From Spiractinospora alimapuensis (GTDB lineage Bacteria; Actinomycetota; Actinomycetes; Streptosporangiales; Streptosporangiaceae): a DNA stretch of 64,000 nt. Made by a program: the position numbers and the translations under genes. Shown one piece after another: positions 15,093 through 24,263 of the stretch. Below the pieces are notes generated by a model, which was not told the origin of the DNA, searched no databases, and saw only the letters and a program-made list of their open reading frames with translations. The DNA is taken from assembly GCF_018437505.1 (NCBI RefSeq), contig NZ_CP072467.1:5480010-5544009 (forward strand). Direction: 5' to 3'. Positions within the stretch are counted from its first letter, which is position 1. Each line of letters starts with the position of its first letter.

Positions 15093-16604
15093 GTCGTCGC
15101 TCTCATAGACCTCGCCGGGTTCGGTGTCGCCGAGGAGCTGGGTCACCGTCACCAACTGGTAGTCCTCCTCCAGCGCCTCGAGGATGTCCGGCATCGCGTC
15201 GATGGTCGTGGAGTGGATGTCGTGGAAGAGGATGATCCCGCCCGGGTGAGCCCCGGAGATCGCGCGGTCGGACACAACCGAGGCGTCCTTGTCCTTCCAG
15301 TCCAGCGTGTCCACACTCCACATGATCTCCGCCATGCCCGCGTCGGCCATCACCGACTGGACGGCGGCGTTCGACGCCCCGTACGGCGGACGCATGATGT
15401 GTGGCGTGTACCCGGTCTCCCGACGGATGATCGCCTGCAGCGGTTCGGTCTCGTCCACCACGCCGCTGTCGGACAGCGAGGGGAGCTGCGGGTGAGTCAT
15501 CGTGTGGTTGCCCAGCTCGTGACCCTCGGCGTAGATACGACGCAGCGTCTCATGGTCGTTGTCGGCGGGACCACCGGTCACGAAGAACGTGGCCTTGGCG
15601 TCGTGGTCGTCCAACATGTCGAGCAGTTCGCCCGTCCGCTCCCCGGGGCCGTCGTCGAACGTCAGCGCGAGACAGTCGACGTCCTCGTCCGAACAGTCCA
15701 GCGCGTCGTCCGCGGGAGGGATCATCCCCGGCGGTTCCCTCAGGTCGGCCGGCTCCTCCGGCGGTTGGGCGATGTCGACGGTCTGCGGTGGGCTCGTCGC
15801 GGCGTCCAGGGCGCGACGCCCCAGGTCGGAGAGGAGTGGCTCAGCGTCGGCGCGGTCGACCACGGCGTGGATCCGTCCCGCGTCGGGATCGGCGATCAGG
15901 CCTTCGTCGAACTCCGCCACGAGGTCGCCCGCGGCGTTGAACCCGAGTGAGTCGAAGGTCCGCGCGATCGGCCACACGAGGTCGGGATCGGCGCCGTCGT
16001 CACCCTCCTCGGCGGTGGCCTCCTCCGTGACCAGGGTCGCCAGTCGTTCCAACGCCGCGTAGTTGCCGATCAGCTCGGTGGAGTCGGCCGTGTTGCCCGA
16101 CACCGCGTCGTACCAGAAGGTCTCGAACGCGGAACGCTCCCCGTCGGAGTCCTTCTCCACCGTGTGCAGGCGAACCCCGACGACCTCCGTGGACACCGCG
16201 GTCAGTGCCCACTCCACGTCGATGCTCTCGGCCCCCGGCACGGCGGCGACGAAGTCGTCCACGATCCGTTCGGTTATGTCCTCCAGCTCGGAGACGAGTG
16301 GCTCGGCGTGGGGAAGCTCCGGTACGGCGGTTTCCACCGTGACCCCGGACACGGACTCGCTGGTGGTCAGCTCGCCGACCTCTCCGAGCACCGCGGGGTC
16401 GACCACGGTGAACTCGTCCCGAGGACCCTGCGCGGCGTCACCGTCGTTGGTCTCCTCGGGGGTCGGCTCGTCATCCGGCGTCTCCGGGGAACACGCTGCG
16501 GCCACCAATACGGCGGCGAGCGCGGCGGAGAGCAGTGCCCATGGTCGAAGAGGAACGGCGGACGTACGGACACGGCGGAACGAGGATGACGAACTCACAG
16601 ACAT
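15084..16604 (-). CDS. Lipoprotein with RsiV-like N-domain and NodB polysaccharide deacetylase
   Basis: 506 residues. The N-terminus is a lipoprotein signal (hydrophobic helix 22-36, lipobox-type AAAC at about 35-38), then a Thr/Asp/Glu-rich linker. A central region (about 70-290) looks like a DUF3298/RsiV-type sensor-fold domain. The C-terminal NodB domain (about 310-495) has the catalytic TFDDGPG, the HELGNHTMTH metal-binding pair, the RPPYG arginine motif, and the DTLDWKD and ILFHDIH motifs. Deacetylates a surface polysaccharide, most likely peptidoglycan or chitin-like N-acetyl sugars, outside the membrane. Convergent to pyrD; divergent from the sugar-binding protein at 16855. Confidence 0.88.
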   Translation of the reverse strand: MSVSSSSSFRRVRTSAVPLRPWALLSAALAAVLVAAACSPETPDDEPTPEETNDGDAAQGPRDEFTVVDPAVLGEVGELTTSESVSGVTVETAVPELPHAEPLVSELEDITERIVDDFVAAVPGAESIDVEWALTAVSTEVVGVRLHTVEKDSDGERSAFETFWYDAVSGNTADSTELIGNYAALERLATLVTEEATAEEGDDGADPDLVWPIARTFDSLGFNAAGDLVAEFDEGLIADPDAGRIHAVVDRADAEPLLSDLGRRALDAATSPPQTVDIAQPPEEPADLREPPGMIPPADDALDCSDEDVDCLALTFDDGPGERTGELLDMLDDHDAKATFFVTGGPADNDHETLRRIYAEGHELGNHTMTHPQLPSLSDSGVVDETEPLQAIIRRETGYTPHIMRPPYGASNAAVQSVMADAGMAEIMWSVDTLDWKDKDASVVSDRAISGAHPGGIILFHDIHSTTIDAMPDILEALEEDYQLVTVTQLLGDTEPGEVYESDDDA

Positions 16605-16691
16605 GCACGGCTCACTTGGCTATGCGCGGGCGGACCAGAGGGGCGCGGGGCAACGCGTGGCGAATGAACGCATCAAGCCTAGTGCAGTCAC

Positions 16692-16705
16692 GTTCCGTTC
16701 GGAAC
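16692..16705. promoter_or_regulatory. Inverted repeat in the divergent spacer (candidate operator)
   Basis: GTTCCG-TT-CGGAAC is a perfect 6-2-6 inverted repeat in the 250-bp spacer between the polysaccharide deacetylase (minus) and the orphan binding protein (plus). Candidate regulator site; the cognate factor is unknown. The rest of the spacer shows no recognisable element. Confidence 0.4.
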
Positions 16706-16854
16706 GCATGTCTGCGCGTGGCGTGCTCTTTCCCGGTGGTCCAGGCGTCGTTCACCCCGTCGCGACTACCGCCTGGGCCTCCGGCCGGAAGGGGGATACC
16801 CGGCGCAGGTGTGGGAACATGTGGGCCACGGGCGTGACGGCGTGAGGGAACGGG

Positions 16855-18240
16855 ATGCGAGATCGGTGGAGGGCGGTTGGCGCGCTGACCGCCATCTCCT
16901 GCCTGACTGTCGCGAGCTGCGACGGCGATGTCGGCGACGAGAACCAGGGACCCCAGCAGGTCGAGGTGTACTCGTGGGGGAGTTCCGAATCGCAGCGCCT
17001 CGCGTTCGACGATCTCAGCGCGGAGTTCGAGGAGAACCACCCCGACCTCCAGGTCGTCAACCCCGCCGAGGAGATGGAGTCCCGTGACCAGGCGCAGAGC
17101 ATCCTGGAGTCCCGCCTGTCCCAGGGGGACCCGCCGGCGGCCTTCCAATCGCGCGCGGGCGCGGGCCTGTCGGACTACGTCGAGGACGGTTACGTCGCCC
17201 CACTGGACGACGTCTACGACGCCACCAGCCTGGCCGACGCCCTCCCCGAGGAGCTCGTCGAGCAGCTCGCCTACCGGGGGACCGTCGGCGAGGACCAGGA
17301 ACCTGACGGTGACGAGGAGTCGGGCAACGGTGACGAACCCGTCCCCGACGCCGAGGACGGCCCGTTCTACACCGTCCCGGTGAGCATCCGCCGCTCCAAC
17401 CTGCTTTGGTACAACCCGGACGTGCTCGAGGACGCGGGCGTACGCGGCGCCGTGACCACGCTCGGGGACTTCCTCGACGCACTGGAGGCAGTGGAGGAGG
17501 AGACCAACGCCGTACCCCTCGCCCTCGGACCCGGGTGGACCGTCGACCATCTCCTGGAGAACATGCTGCTGGCGTCGCTGGGAGCCGAGGAGTACAACGA
17601 GCTCTGGGGCCCGACCGCCGACTGGACCACAACGGAGGTCGAGGAGGCCCTCGACGTGTTCTCCGAGGTCCTGGAGCACACCGAGCAGATCGACGAGGAT
17701 CAGGGCTGGCAGGGCGCGGCCGAGGCGGTGGCCGACGGCTCCGCCGCGTTCTTCGTGATGGGTGACTGGGCCGTGGCCCACTACGAGGAGATGGGCCTGG
17801 TCCCGCGGGAGGACTACGGCTGGGTCCCCACGCCCGGGACCGAGGGGGTCTACCTGTGGCTGGCGGACGGGTTCTCCCGGCCGGCCGGCGCGGGCGACGG
17901 CAGCGGCGACGCCGACGCGTGGCTTGAGTTCGCCGCCAGTCGGGAAGGGCAGGACGTCATCAACCCCGCCGTGGGGGCGATCCCGGCCCGAACCGACGCC
18001 GACCTCGAGGCCTACACCGAGAGCGAGTACCTGAGCTGGGCCCTCGCGCAGTGGCAGGAGGCGGAACTGGCCGGTTCGTTCTGGCACGGGGCCAGCGCCA
18101 GCGTCACCTGGAGGGAGGGTGTGGACTCCGCGCTGCGCACTTACCTGCGCGATGAGGACATCGCCGCGTTCCAGGACGAACTGGAGGCCCAGGCCCGGGA
18201 CGCCAGCGCCCACCTCATCGACGCCCCCGCCGAGGACTGA
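16855..18240 (+). CDS. Orphan ABC-transporter solute-binding lipoprotein (sugar type)
   Basis: 461 residues with a lipoprotein signal ending in VASC (C22). Family-1 extracellular binding protein: VEVYSWGSSESQRLAFDDLSxEFExxHPD strand-helix, an SRLSQGDPPAAFQ motif, a central hinge, then VxDGSAAFFVMGDWAVAHYEEMG and NPAVGAIPARTD in the C-lobe. An acidic, Gly-rich insertion (about 145-165) breaks the normal fold near a surface loop. No permease or ATPase genes are nearby, so it must use a permease encoded elsewhere or act with another system. ATG 16855 preceded by GAGGG. Confidence 0.85.
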   Translation: MRDRWRAVGALTAISCLTVASCDGDVGDENQGPQQVEVYSWGSSESQRLAFDDLSAEFEENHPDLQVVNPAEEMESRDQAQSILESRLSQGDPPAAFQSRAGAGLSDYVEDGYVAPLDDVYDATSLADALPEELVEQLAYRGTVGEDQEPDGDEESGNGDEPVPDAEDGPFYTVPVSIRRSNLLWYNPDVLEDAGVRGAVTTLGDFLDALEAVEEETNAVPLALGPGWTVDHLLENMLLASLGAEEYNELWGPTADWTTTEVEEALDVFSEVLEHTEQIDEDQGWQGAAEAVADGSAAFFVMGDWAVAHYEEMGLVPREDYGWVPTPGTEGVYLWLADGFSRPAGAGDGSGDADAWLEFAASREGQDVINPAVGAIPARTDADLEAYTESEYLSWALAQWQEAELAGSFWHGASASVTWREGVDSALRTYLRDEDIAAFQDELEAQARDASAHLIDAPAED

Positions 18241-18810
18241 GGTCCCACCGCGAACACGCGGCCGAACCATGTCGCCCCGGTCGCGAGCGGGACCGCGGCC
18301 CCGCGCCCCGTGCCCCCCAGTCCGGCGGACTGCGAAGACGGTCGCGAGCCGCGGTGGAGCGGGGATCGCGCTCGCGCCGCCGTCGGGGCGACTCGGTGGT
18401 GTGTCTTGAACCGCTGCGTGTCTTCTTGGGCGTTGTGGGGTGCGCTGGGGCTCGCGCGACCGCCGGGGCGACGGTCGCTGTGTCGATCGTTTCGGACAGC
18501 CAACCAGGATGCCCGTCGTGGATCCGTCGTATGAGCCGATGCCCGAGCCCCTCCTGGGGGCGCAATCCGCGAAGTCGCCCCAGGAGGGCGGAAGGCCGCT
18601 CCCTGAGTGCCCCACCGGGGTGACCGTCACCAACCTCACTGGGCGGTTCATCTGATCCCCGCGCCGCGTGGGCGAGCGCGGTGCGCTCCACACCGCTTCC
18701 ACCGGGTGGAGGTGCGGTGCGCCTCGGCATCCCGAGTTCCGTCGGCACGGCGTGGGTGACCCGGCCACCGGTCCCCGGACACGCGGTGAACCAGCCGGGG
18801 CGGACAGCGC
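18241..18810. other. 570-bp stretch without a supported gene
   Basis: Open frames exist on both strands but none shows a domain, ribosome site or sensible composition. The stretch has several short GC hairpins (for example CCGCG-aaca-CGCGG just after the binding-protein stop, and GCGACCG...CGGTCGC near 18460) that could end the upstream transcript. Confidence 0.5.
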
Positions 18811-18854
18811 GACGGCCGCGGTCGAGGGACTCGAGTCTCCCGACCGCGGCCGTC
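18811..18854. terminator. Strong inverted repeat downstream of the Pro-rich membrane protein
   Basis: A 44-nt inverted repeat: 18811-18824 pairs perfectly with 18841-18854, and the centre is the palindrome GACTCGAGTC (18828-18837). It lies 11 bp past the stop of the minus-strand gene at 18866. It lacks a T run, as is common for actinomycete terminators. Confidence 0.75.
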
Positions 18855-18865
18855 GTCCCTCGGTG

Positions 18866-19849
18866 CTAGCCGAGGTTGTTGATCGCGCTCGCGCCGACGT
18901 CGGGCATCAGGTCACTGATGTCGCCGTACTCCAGCGGAGCGGACTCGTCACCGTTGATCCAGTCCGGGTAGACCCGCAGCTCGGCGGTGACGAGCATGTT
19001 GTCCTGGCGGGCGATCAGGGAGGCGGTCGACACCTCGCCCAGCGCGCCGTCGTTGGTGGAGAACACCAAATTCGCCTCGTCGCCGAGCTCGATCTCGTTG
19101 TTCTCGTGCACCGTGACGTCGATGATGTCGCTGTCCTCGTCCGTCATCCACTCCAGCTCACGCTCGAAGTCCGAGCCAGCCGCCTCCACGGAGTCCGAGG
19201 CGCTGTAGGGGAGCTGGTAGTTGACGTCCAGGGTGCCGGTGAATCCCTCCACCTCGATGTCCCAGCTACAACGCGCGGTGTTGTCGGTCGAGCTGGTCCG
19301 TGTCTGCTGGGCGGAGAGGGCGTCCACCTGGTCGTCGCCCAGGGCGAGGCACTCGTCCTCGGGCAGACCGTGCGGTGCCTCGCCGACCTCGGTCTCGATC
19401 GGGTCGTCGTCCTTGTCGTCGGTGTCGTCGGACTCCTCGGACTCCTCCGCGGCGGCGTCCGGGGGCGGAGGGGGAGCGTCGGTGTCGCCGGAGTCGTCGC
19501 CCGAGCGGAGTAGCATCACCAACACCACCACGATCAGCGCGATGATGACCACGCCACCGACGATGACGAGGATGAGGCCGAGGTTGCTCTTCGATGGAGG
19601 GGACCCCGGCATCTCCGCGCCCGAGCCCGGGTACGGGGGCTGCCCCGGCGGCGGCGGATACTGCGGGGCGCCGGCTGGGGTGTGCGCGTAGTGATCACCC
19701 GGAGGCGGGGGAGGGGCTCCGTACTGTGGCGCCCCGTACTGGGGGCCTCCGGAGGGCTGTCCCGGTGGGGGCCCGGGTGGCCCGGACGGAGGCTGTCCTC
19801 CCACCTGCCACGAGGGTGGCGGCTGCATGTGGGGTCCGTTGTCGCTCAT
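18866..19849 (-). CDS. Pro-rich single-span membrane protein with extracellular domain
   Basis: 327 residues from ATG 19849 (the frame runs on upstream but has no start with a ribosome site there). Layout: cytosolic Pro/Gly/Tyr/Gln-rich segment (1-88), membrane helix 90-114, a highly acidic Asp/Glu/Pro linker (115-155), then an extracytoplasmic domain (about 160-327). That domain has two Cys (in DECLAL and RCSWD) that may form a disulfide. This overall plan is common in uncharacterised actinomycete surface proteins. No enzyme motif seen. Confidence 0.7.
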   Translation of the reverse strand: MSDNGPHMQPPPSWQVGGQPPSGPPGPPPGQPSGGPQYGAPQYGAPPPPPGDHYAHTPAGAPQYPPPPGQPPYPGSGAEMPGSPPSKSNLGLILVIVGGVVIIALIVVVLVMLLRSGDDSGDTDAPPPPPDAAAEESEESDDTDDKDDDPIETEVGEAPHGLPEDECLALGDDQVDALSAQQTRTSSTDNTARCSWDIEVEGFTGTLDVNYQLPYSASDSVEAAGSDFERELEWMTDEDSDIIDVTVHENNEIELGDEANLVFSTNDGALGEVSTASLIARQDNMLVTAELRVYPDWINGDESAPLEYGDISDLMPDVGASAINNLG

Positions 19850-20156
19850 TAGGTTCCTGGCTCTCCTCGCGCCCGGTACCACCGAGCATGCAGGTGCGAG
19901 TGGCGCGGTTATGGTTCGGTGCGGCCCGGCCTCGAGAGGCCGTGAGTTGATCGGGGCTTTGGGGGAAAGATACACCGTCGCCCGGTTGCCACCAGCATGC
20001 ACCCGGTGTCTTTACCCGGCGAAACGGCCTTCAGCGCGGACGGTCGCCGCGAATTCCTCGGGGTCAGAGCGTGTGTCTGTCCACATCCGGCAGTTCGCGC
20101 GGGCAAACTATACACTCTGTACGGTTCTGTTCTGCTCTGTGGAGGCGGCCGGAGTC

Positions 20157-20282
20157 ATGACCTCTCAGCCACGTAGAGGACCACTCGCCTGGATCGTGTT
20201 CGTTGTCGCGATCCTGGCCGCGCTCGTGTTGATCGGCGGCTGTGTCGCGGTCGCGTACGGGGACGCGTTCGCGTTGATGTGA
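20157..20282 (+). CDS. Small membrane protein (41 aa)
   Basis: ATG at 20157, with GGAGG at 20141-20145 and GGAG at 20151-20154. 41 residues: basic N-terminus (SQPRRGP) then a helix about 12-32 (WIVFVVAILAALVLIGGCVAV) and a short tail. A Cys follows LIGG, so a lipobox-like processing site is possible. The AT-rich upstream segment (about 20100-20135) looks like a promoter. It is followed by a clear hairpin at 20292. No family recognised. Confidence 0.5.
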   Translation: MTSQPRRGPLAWIVFVVAILAALVLIGGCVAVAYGDAFALM

Positions 20283-20291
20283 CGTCCCCGG

Positions 20292-20315
20292 GGCGCGGCG
20301 GTTTACCGCCGCGCC
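20292..20315. terminator. Bidirectional hairpin terminator
   Basis: GGCGCGGCGG-TTTA-CCGCCGCGCC is a perfect 10-bp inverted repeat with a 4-nt loop. It lies 10 bp after the small gene ending at 20282 and 69 bp beyond the stop of the convergent minus-strand gene ending at 20384. Confidence 0.75.
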
Positions 20316-20383
20316 GCACACGGCGACATTCCGGCGTCCGCCCCGAGCGGTCGCCGCCGTGCCGCGGCAGCCACCAGCGGGCG

Positions 20384-21385
20384 TCACCACATGGAGATGT
20401 GCACGTGGTCGAAGTGGTTCTCGGTGATGCTGCCGCGGTCGGCCATGTCGCGCCAGTCGGTGTCGCCGCGCCGCTGGTCCCAGATCTGTTGGCGGTAGAT
20501 GACGTACATGATGCCCAGTCGGTCGGCGTTCTCGCGCGCCCACTCCGAGATCTCCCAGCCGCGGTCGATCTCGTCCTGCGGCGGCATGTCTCCGTCGTTG
20601 GTCATCATGAAGTCGCAGGCGCGGCCCTTGGGGTGCTCCCCGACGAAACCGCCGTTGTGCGGGCGGTAGCAGCCCACCCCGGGGCCCTCGTCGAACTCCT
20701 CGATGATGAGCTCGCGCATCTGTTCCGTGCGCGGAGTGAGGTTGTACCGGCCCCCCATCTCCTGTTCGGGATGGTCGGCGATCAGCTCCTGGACCTCCTC
20801 GCGGCGGTCGCGTAGACCCGAGAGGTCCTCGTCGGCCTCCGCGAGCGTGGCCTCGGCCTCGTCCTGCGCCGCCCGGTACTCCTCGATCGCCTCGGTGTGC
20901 TGGTCGATGCGGTCGGAGTTGGTCGTCGTCAGGTGGTGGACGTAGCGAGCCCGCTCGGCCAGCTCCTCGGCGTCCTCGGCCACGAAGACATCGAGGGCCG
21001 GGTCCACCCCGCCGTTGACGTAGCTGGTGACCGCGATCGTGCGTACGGCGTCCCGGGCCTCCTCCAACGCCTCCTCGCTCTCCTCCGCGCGTTCCTCGGC
21101 GTCCTCGGCGGCCTGGATCACGCCCTCGAGATCCCGCAGTTCGCCTCGGTACTCCTCGCCCAGCTCGTCGGCCTCGTCCTTCAGGGACTGGAGGTTCTGC
21201 GGCTCGGCGGGAACCATCGTGACGGCCGACACCGGGGCCGCGGGGACCGCGATGAACGTGACGAGGGCCGACGCGCCCAGAAGTCGCGCCCACCACTCCA
21301 GGAGGCGCGGACGCGAGGACGACGGGACGAGGGGGTCGGCGAAGTCCAGTCGCCGCTGCGTACCTCCGCGGCGGGCGGTCTTCAC
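20384..21385 (-). CDS. Secreted coiled-coil protein with C-terminal LAS-peptidase-like (ARB_07466/VldE) domain
   Basis: 333 residues. A basic N-terminus and hydrophobic segment (about 28-53, ending VSA) act as a long signal peptide. A long Glu/Ala-rich coiled coil follows (about 62-215), like the N-terminal coils of NlpC/P60 and RipA-type cell-wall hydrolases. The C-terminal domain (about 220-333) has RTEQMRELIIEEF, a CYR...NGGFVGEHPKGRACDFM block (His-x6-Asp metal-site pattern near residue 249) and an ending HFDHVHISMW, the second His pair. Together these resemble the metal-binding layout of LAS peptidases. The role is probably cell-wall related; activity unproven. Confidence 0.7.
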   Translation of the reverse strand: MKTARRGGTQRRLDFADPLVPSSSRPRLLEWWARLLGASALVTFIAVPAAPVSAVTMVPAEPQNLQSLKDEADELGEEYRGELRDLEGVIQAAEDAEERAEESEEALEEARDAVRTIAVTSYVNGGVDPALDVFVAEDAEELAERARYVHHLTTTNSDRIDQHTEAIEEYRAAQDEAEATLAEADEDLSGLRDRREEVQELIADHPEQEMGGRYNLTPRTEQMRELIIEEFDEGPGVGCYRPHNGGFVGEHPKGRACDFMMTNDGDMPPQDEIDRGWEISEWARENADRLGIMYVIYRQQIWDQRRGDTDWRDMADRGSITENHFDHVHISMW

Positions 21386-21627
21386 GAGTGCTTGCTCCTC
21401 GGGAGGGGACGGGACACGGGGGCGGGACGGATCCCCGTCAGCGACATGTGAGTTTAGGCGGTCCGGCCCGATCGCACCGCAGAACTCGCCTTAACGGCGA
21501 CACTCCCGGCGGCGCGAACTGGGCGGAATCGCCGACACGCTCGGGGCGAACGCCAGGTCACGGTCAGGTTACGCACCTCCTGCGTGTGATCGAGGTAACA
21601 GTTCTGTTTCGTCGTCGAGTCGGGGGA

Positions 21628-21657
21628 TTGACGCGGGACCGTTGGCCCGGCTTTGCT
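21628..21657 (+). promoter_or_regulatory. Candidate ceb operon promoter
   Basis: TTGACG at 21628-21633 is a good -35 match, and TTTGCT at 21652-21657 is a weak -10 at 18 bp spacing. The CelR operator starts three bases later, so a bound repressor would block transcription at or just after initiation. Confidence 0.4.
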
Positions 21658-21659
21658 TT

Positions 21660-21673
21660 TGGGAGCGCTCCCA
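21660..21673. promoter_or_regulatory. CelR operator upstream of the cellobiose operon
   Basis: TGGGAGCGCTCCCA, a perfect 14-bp palindrome, identical to the CelR box described upstream of cellulase genes in Thermobifida fusca. There, the LacI-type CelR protein binds and is released by cellobiose. It sits 168 bp before cebE, and the celR gene itself closes the cluster at 26741. Confidence 0.9.
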
Positions 21674-21841
21674 TGATGGCGAGAGGCGCTGTGCTTCACA
21701 CGAACGACCACGAGCACGGCACCCCTCAACACGCGGCCTTTCGAGCGGCAGCGCCGAAGGCATACGGGGGACGGGACGCGACCGAGGGGATTCGTCGAGT
21801 CAGCGGGTCGAACGGATGGTTCGCCCGAGAAGGGGTCGCAG

Positions 21842-23122
21842 ATGTGGAAGATGACGAGTCGTGGGAGGGCGTCCGTGGCGCTGGTCGGCAGCGCCGCGGT
21901 TCTGGCCGTCTCGGGATGTAGTGGTGACACGGAGACCGACGGCGAGGTCGAACTGGTCCTGGAGACATTCGGGACGTTCGGCTATGACGCCGTGATCGAG
22001 GAGTTCGAGGAAGAGACCGGCTACACGGTGGACCATCGGGTCTACGGCGAGCAGCCCGACTTCGCCGAGGCGCTGGAACAGAACATCGCCGCGGGCAGTG
22101 GGGCCGGCGACGTGGTGGCGCTGGAAGAGGCCCACATCGTTCAGATGCTGGAACAGGGCGAGGCCTTCGTTGACCTGAACGACTTCGGTGCCGGGGACAT
22201 GGAGGACCAGTTCCTCGACTGGAAGTGGGAGCTGGGGCAAACAACCGACGGACAACTGGTTGGTCTGGGAACCGACGTCGGGAGCCTCGCGATCTGTTAC
22301 CGGTGGGACCTCTTCGAGGAAGCGGGGCTGCCCACCGACCGCGAGGAGGTGGGAGAGCTCTGGCCGGAGTGGGAGGACTATCTCTCCGCCGGCCAGGAGT
22401 TCCGTGACGCCGACACCGATGCCGCCTTCGTCGCCGACGTCGGTGAGGTCTACACCGCCATCACGCGCCAGGCGGGTGGCGAGATCTACTTCGCGGAGGC
22501 CGACGACGAGCTCATCGTCGCCGACAACCCGGTGGTGCGGGACGCGTTCGACTTCTCCGTCGAGCTGGTGGACGAGGACCTCTCCGCCGGTCTCGACACC
22601 TTCACCGACGACTGGACCGCCGCGATCCAGGCGGGCACGTTCGCGACCATGCCCTGTCCAGCCTGGATGCTCGGACAGGTCGAGGACTCCGCCGGTGAGG
22701 ACGGCGAGGGCCTGTGGGACGTGGCCGACGTCCCTGGCGACGGTGGGAACTGGGGCGGCTCGTGGCTCGCGGTTCCAGAACAGAGTGAGAACCCCGAGGC
22801 GGCGGCCGAGCTCGCGATGTTCCTCGCCGGACCCGAGGGGCAGCTGAACGCGTGGGAGGAGGCCAACAACCTGCCCTCCAACCTGGAGGTCCTGGAATCC
22901 GACGAGGTGCAGGACACCGTCCGCGAGTACTTCAACGACGCGCCCACCGGCGAGATTTTCGCCTCCGTGGCAGCGGACCTCCAGCCCTATTACATGGGAC
23001 CCGGCCACGTGGCGGTGCACGAGGACGCGACGAACCCGATCGACGAGATGCAGCGTGGCGGAATCTCGGCCGATGACGCCTGGGACCAGTTGATCGAAGG
23101 GGCCGAACGAGCGGCCCGATAG
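21842..23122 (+). CDS. cebE: Cellobiose/cello-oligosaccharide-binding lipoprotein
   Basis: 426 residues; lipoprotein signal with lipobox VSGC (C26). Family-1 solute-binding fold with GTFGYDAVIEEFEEETGYxV, an aromatic-rich DWKWELG...YRWDLFEEAGLP binding-cleft region and the C-lobe GGNWGGSWLAVP segment typical of CebE-type proteins. It captures cellobiose released by cellulases and hands it to CebFG. ATG 21842 preceded by AGAAGGGG. First gene after the CelR operator. A 124-bp gap with a hairpin separates it from cebF, which fits its need for higher expression than the permeases. The ATPase (probably a shared MsiK) is not in the window. Confidence 0.9.
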   Translation: MWKMTSRGRASVALVGSAAVLAVSGCSGDTETDGEVELVLETFGTFGYDAVIEEFEEETGYTVDHRVYGEQPDFAEALEQNIAAGSGAGDVVALEEAHIVQMLEQGEAFVDLNDFGAGDMEDQFLDWKWELGQTTDGQLVGLGTDVGSLAICYRWDLFEEAGLPTDREEVGELWPEWEDYLSAGQEFRDADTDAAFVADVGEVYTAITRQAGGEIYFAEADDELIVADNPVVRDAFDFSVELVDEDLSAGLDTFTDDWTAAIQAGTFATMPCPAWMLGQVEDSAGEDGEGLWDVADVPGDGGNWGGSWLAVPEQSENPEAAAELAMFLAGPEGQLNAWEEANNLPSNLEVLESDEVQDTVREYFNDAPTGEIFASVAADLQPYYMGPGHVAVHEDATNPIDEMQRGGISADDAWDQLIEGAERAAR

Positions 23123-23128
23123 CGGTGG

Positions 23129-23151
23129 GGCGCCGTCAGCGCGGCGGCGCC
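23129..23151 (+). promoter_or_regulatory. Intercistronic hairpin between cebE and cebF
   Basis: GGCGCCG (23129-23135) pairs with CGGCGCC (23145-23151). A stem of this kind after a binding-protein gene commonly protects its mRNA or attenuates read-through, giving more binding protein than permease. Confidence 0.5.
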
Positions 23152-23246
23152 GATGGTGTGGCGGGCCGACCCCGGCGATCCCACGGGATCCGTCTCCTGC
23201 GACCGCCGGCCGGCCCGTCCACCCACGCCATGAGGAGCAATAGATC

Positions 23247-24242
23247 GTGAAAGCTGTGAAGAGCGGAAACACGTCCAGGGGAGCCACCCGGGACACCTCT
23301 ACCGCCACGAGAGCCTCAGCGGCCCACGACGACCGCCGCGAGCGTCGGGCGATCTTCTTCGGGAAACTCGATGGGAAATTCGCCCCCTACCTGTTCATCG
23401 CGCCGTTCTTCATCATCTTCGGCGTCTTCAACCTGTTCCCCACCGCGTTCATGTTCCACGTGTCACTGCACGACTGGAGCATGATCGGCGGCAATGGGGG
23501 CTTCGTCGGTTGGGCGAACTACGCGTTCCTGCTCACCGACACGAAGTTCTGGAACGCTCTGCTGAATACGCTCGCGATCTTCGTCATCGCGGTGGTTCCG
23601 CAGCTGCTACTCGCACTGCTCCTGGCCGACGTCCTGAACCGGCGGATCCGGTTCCAGGGGTTCTTCCGGGTGGCGACGATCCTGCCCTACGTCACGTCCA
23701 TCGCGGCGATGGCGATCGTCTTCGGTCAGCTCTTCGGTCGCGACTTCGGGCTCATCAACCTGGCGTTGGACACCATCGGGATCGACCCGATCGACTGGCG
23801 GTCCAACCGTTTCGCCTCCTGGGTGGCCCTGGCGGTCATGGTCGATTGGCGCTGGCTTGGCTTCAACACGCTGATCTATCTCGCCGCCATGCAGACCATC
23901 CCCCGGGATCTGTACGAGTCGGCCTCCATCGACGGCGCGTCCCGCCTGCGCCAGTTCTGGCAGATCACGATCCCCATGGTGCGGCCCACCGTGCTGTTCA
24001 CGGTCATCATCTCCACCATCGGACAGATGCAGCTCTTCACCGAGCCCGTCATCTTCTCTGCGGACTACTCGGGCGGGAACCAGAACCAGTTCCAGACGGT
24101 GGCGATGCTCATGTTCGACGAGGCCCGCCGCCTCGACAACTTCGGCTACGGAGCCGCGATCGCCTGGGTCATCTTCCTGCTGATCGTGGTCTTCTCCCTG
24201 ATCAACGTGTTGTTCGTCAGCCGCATCCGAGGCGCGAGCTGA
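23247..24242 (+). CDS. cebF: Cellobiose ABC transporter permease, MalF type
   Basis: 331 residues; GTG 23247 with GAGGAG at 23232-23237. About 45 charged N-terminal residues in the cytosol, then six predicted membrane helices (first about 50-72, PYLFIAPFFIIFGVFNLFP). The EAA loop that docks the ATPase reads ESASIDGASRLRQFWQITIPMVRP near residues 226-249. Partner of the next gene; together they form the membrane channel for cellobiose. The N-terminal extension is somewhat longer than in typical MalF-type subunits. Confidence 0.92.
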   Translation: MKAVKSGNTSRGATRDTSTATRASAAHDDRRERRAIFFGKLDGKFAPYLFIAPFFIIFGVFNLFPTAFMFHVSLHDWSMIGGNGGFVGWANYAFLLTDTKFWNALLNTLAIFVIAVVPQLLLALLLADVLNRRIRFQGFFRVATILPYVTSIAAMAIVFGQLFGRDFGLINLALDTIGIDPIDWRSNRFASWVALAVMVDWRWLGFNTLIYLAAMQTIPRDLYESASIDGASRLRQFWQITIPMVRPTVLFTVIISTIGQMQLFTEPVIFSADYSGGNQNQFQTVAMLMFDEARRLDNFGYGAAIAWVIFLLIVVFSLINVLFVSRIRGAS

Positions 24243-24263
24243 GTGACGAGGAAGAGAACGCTC

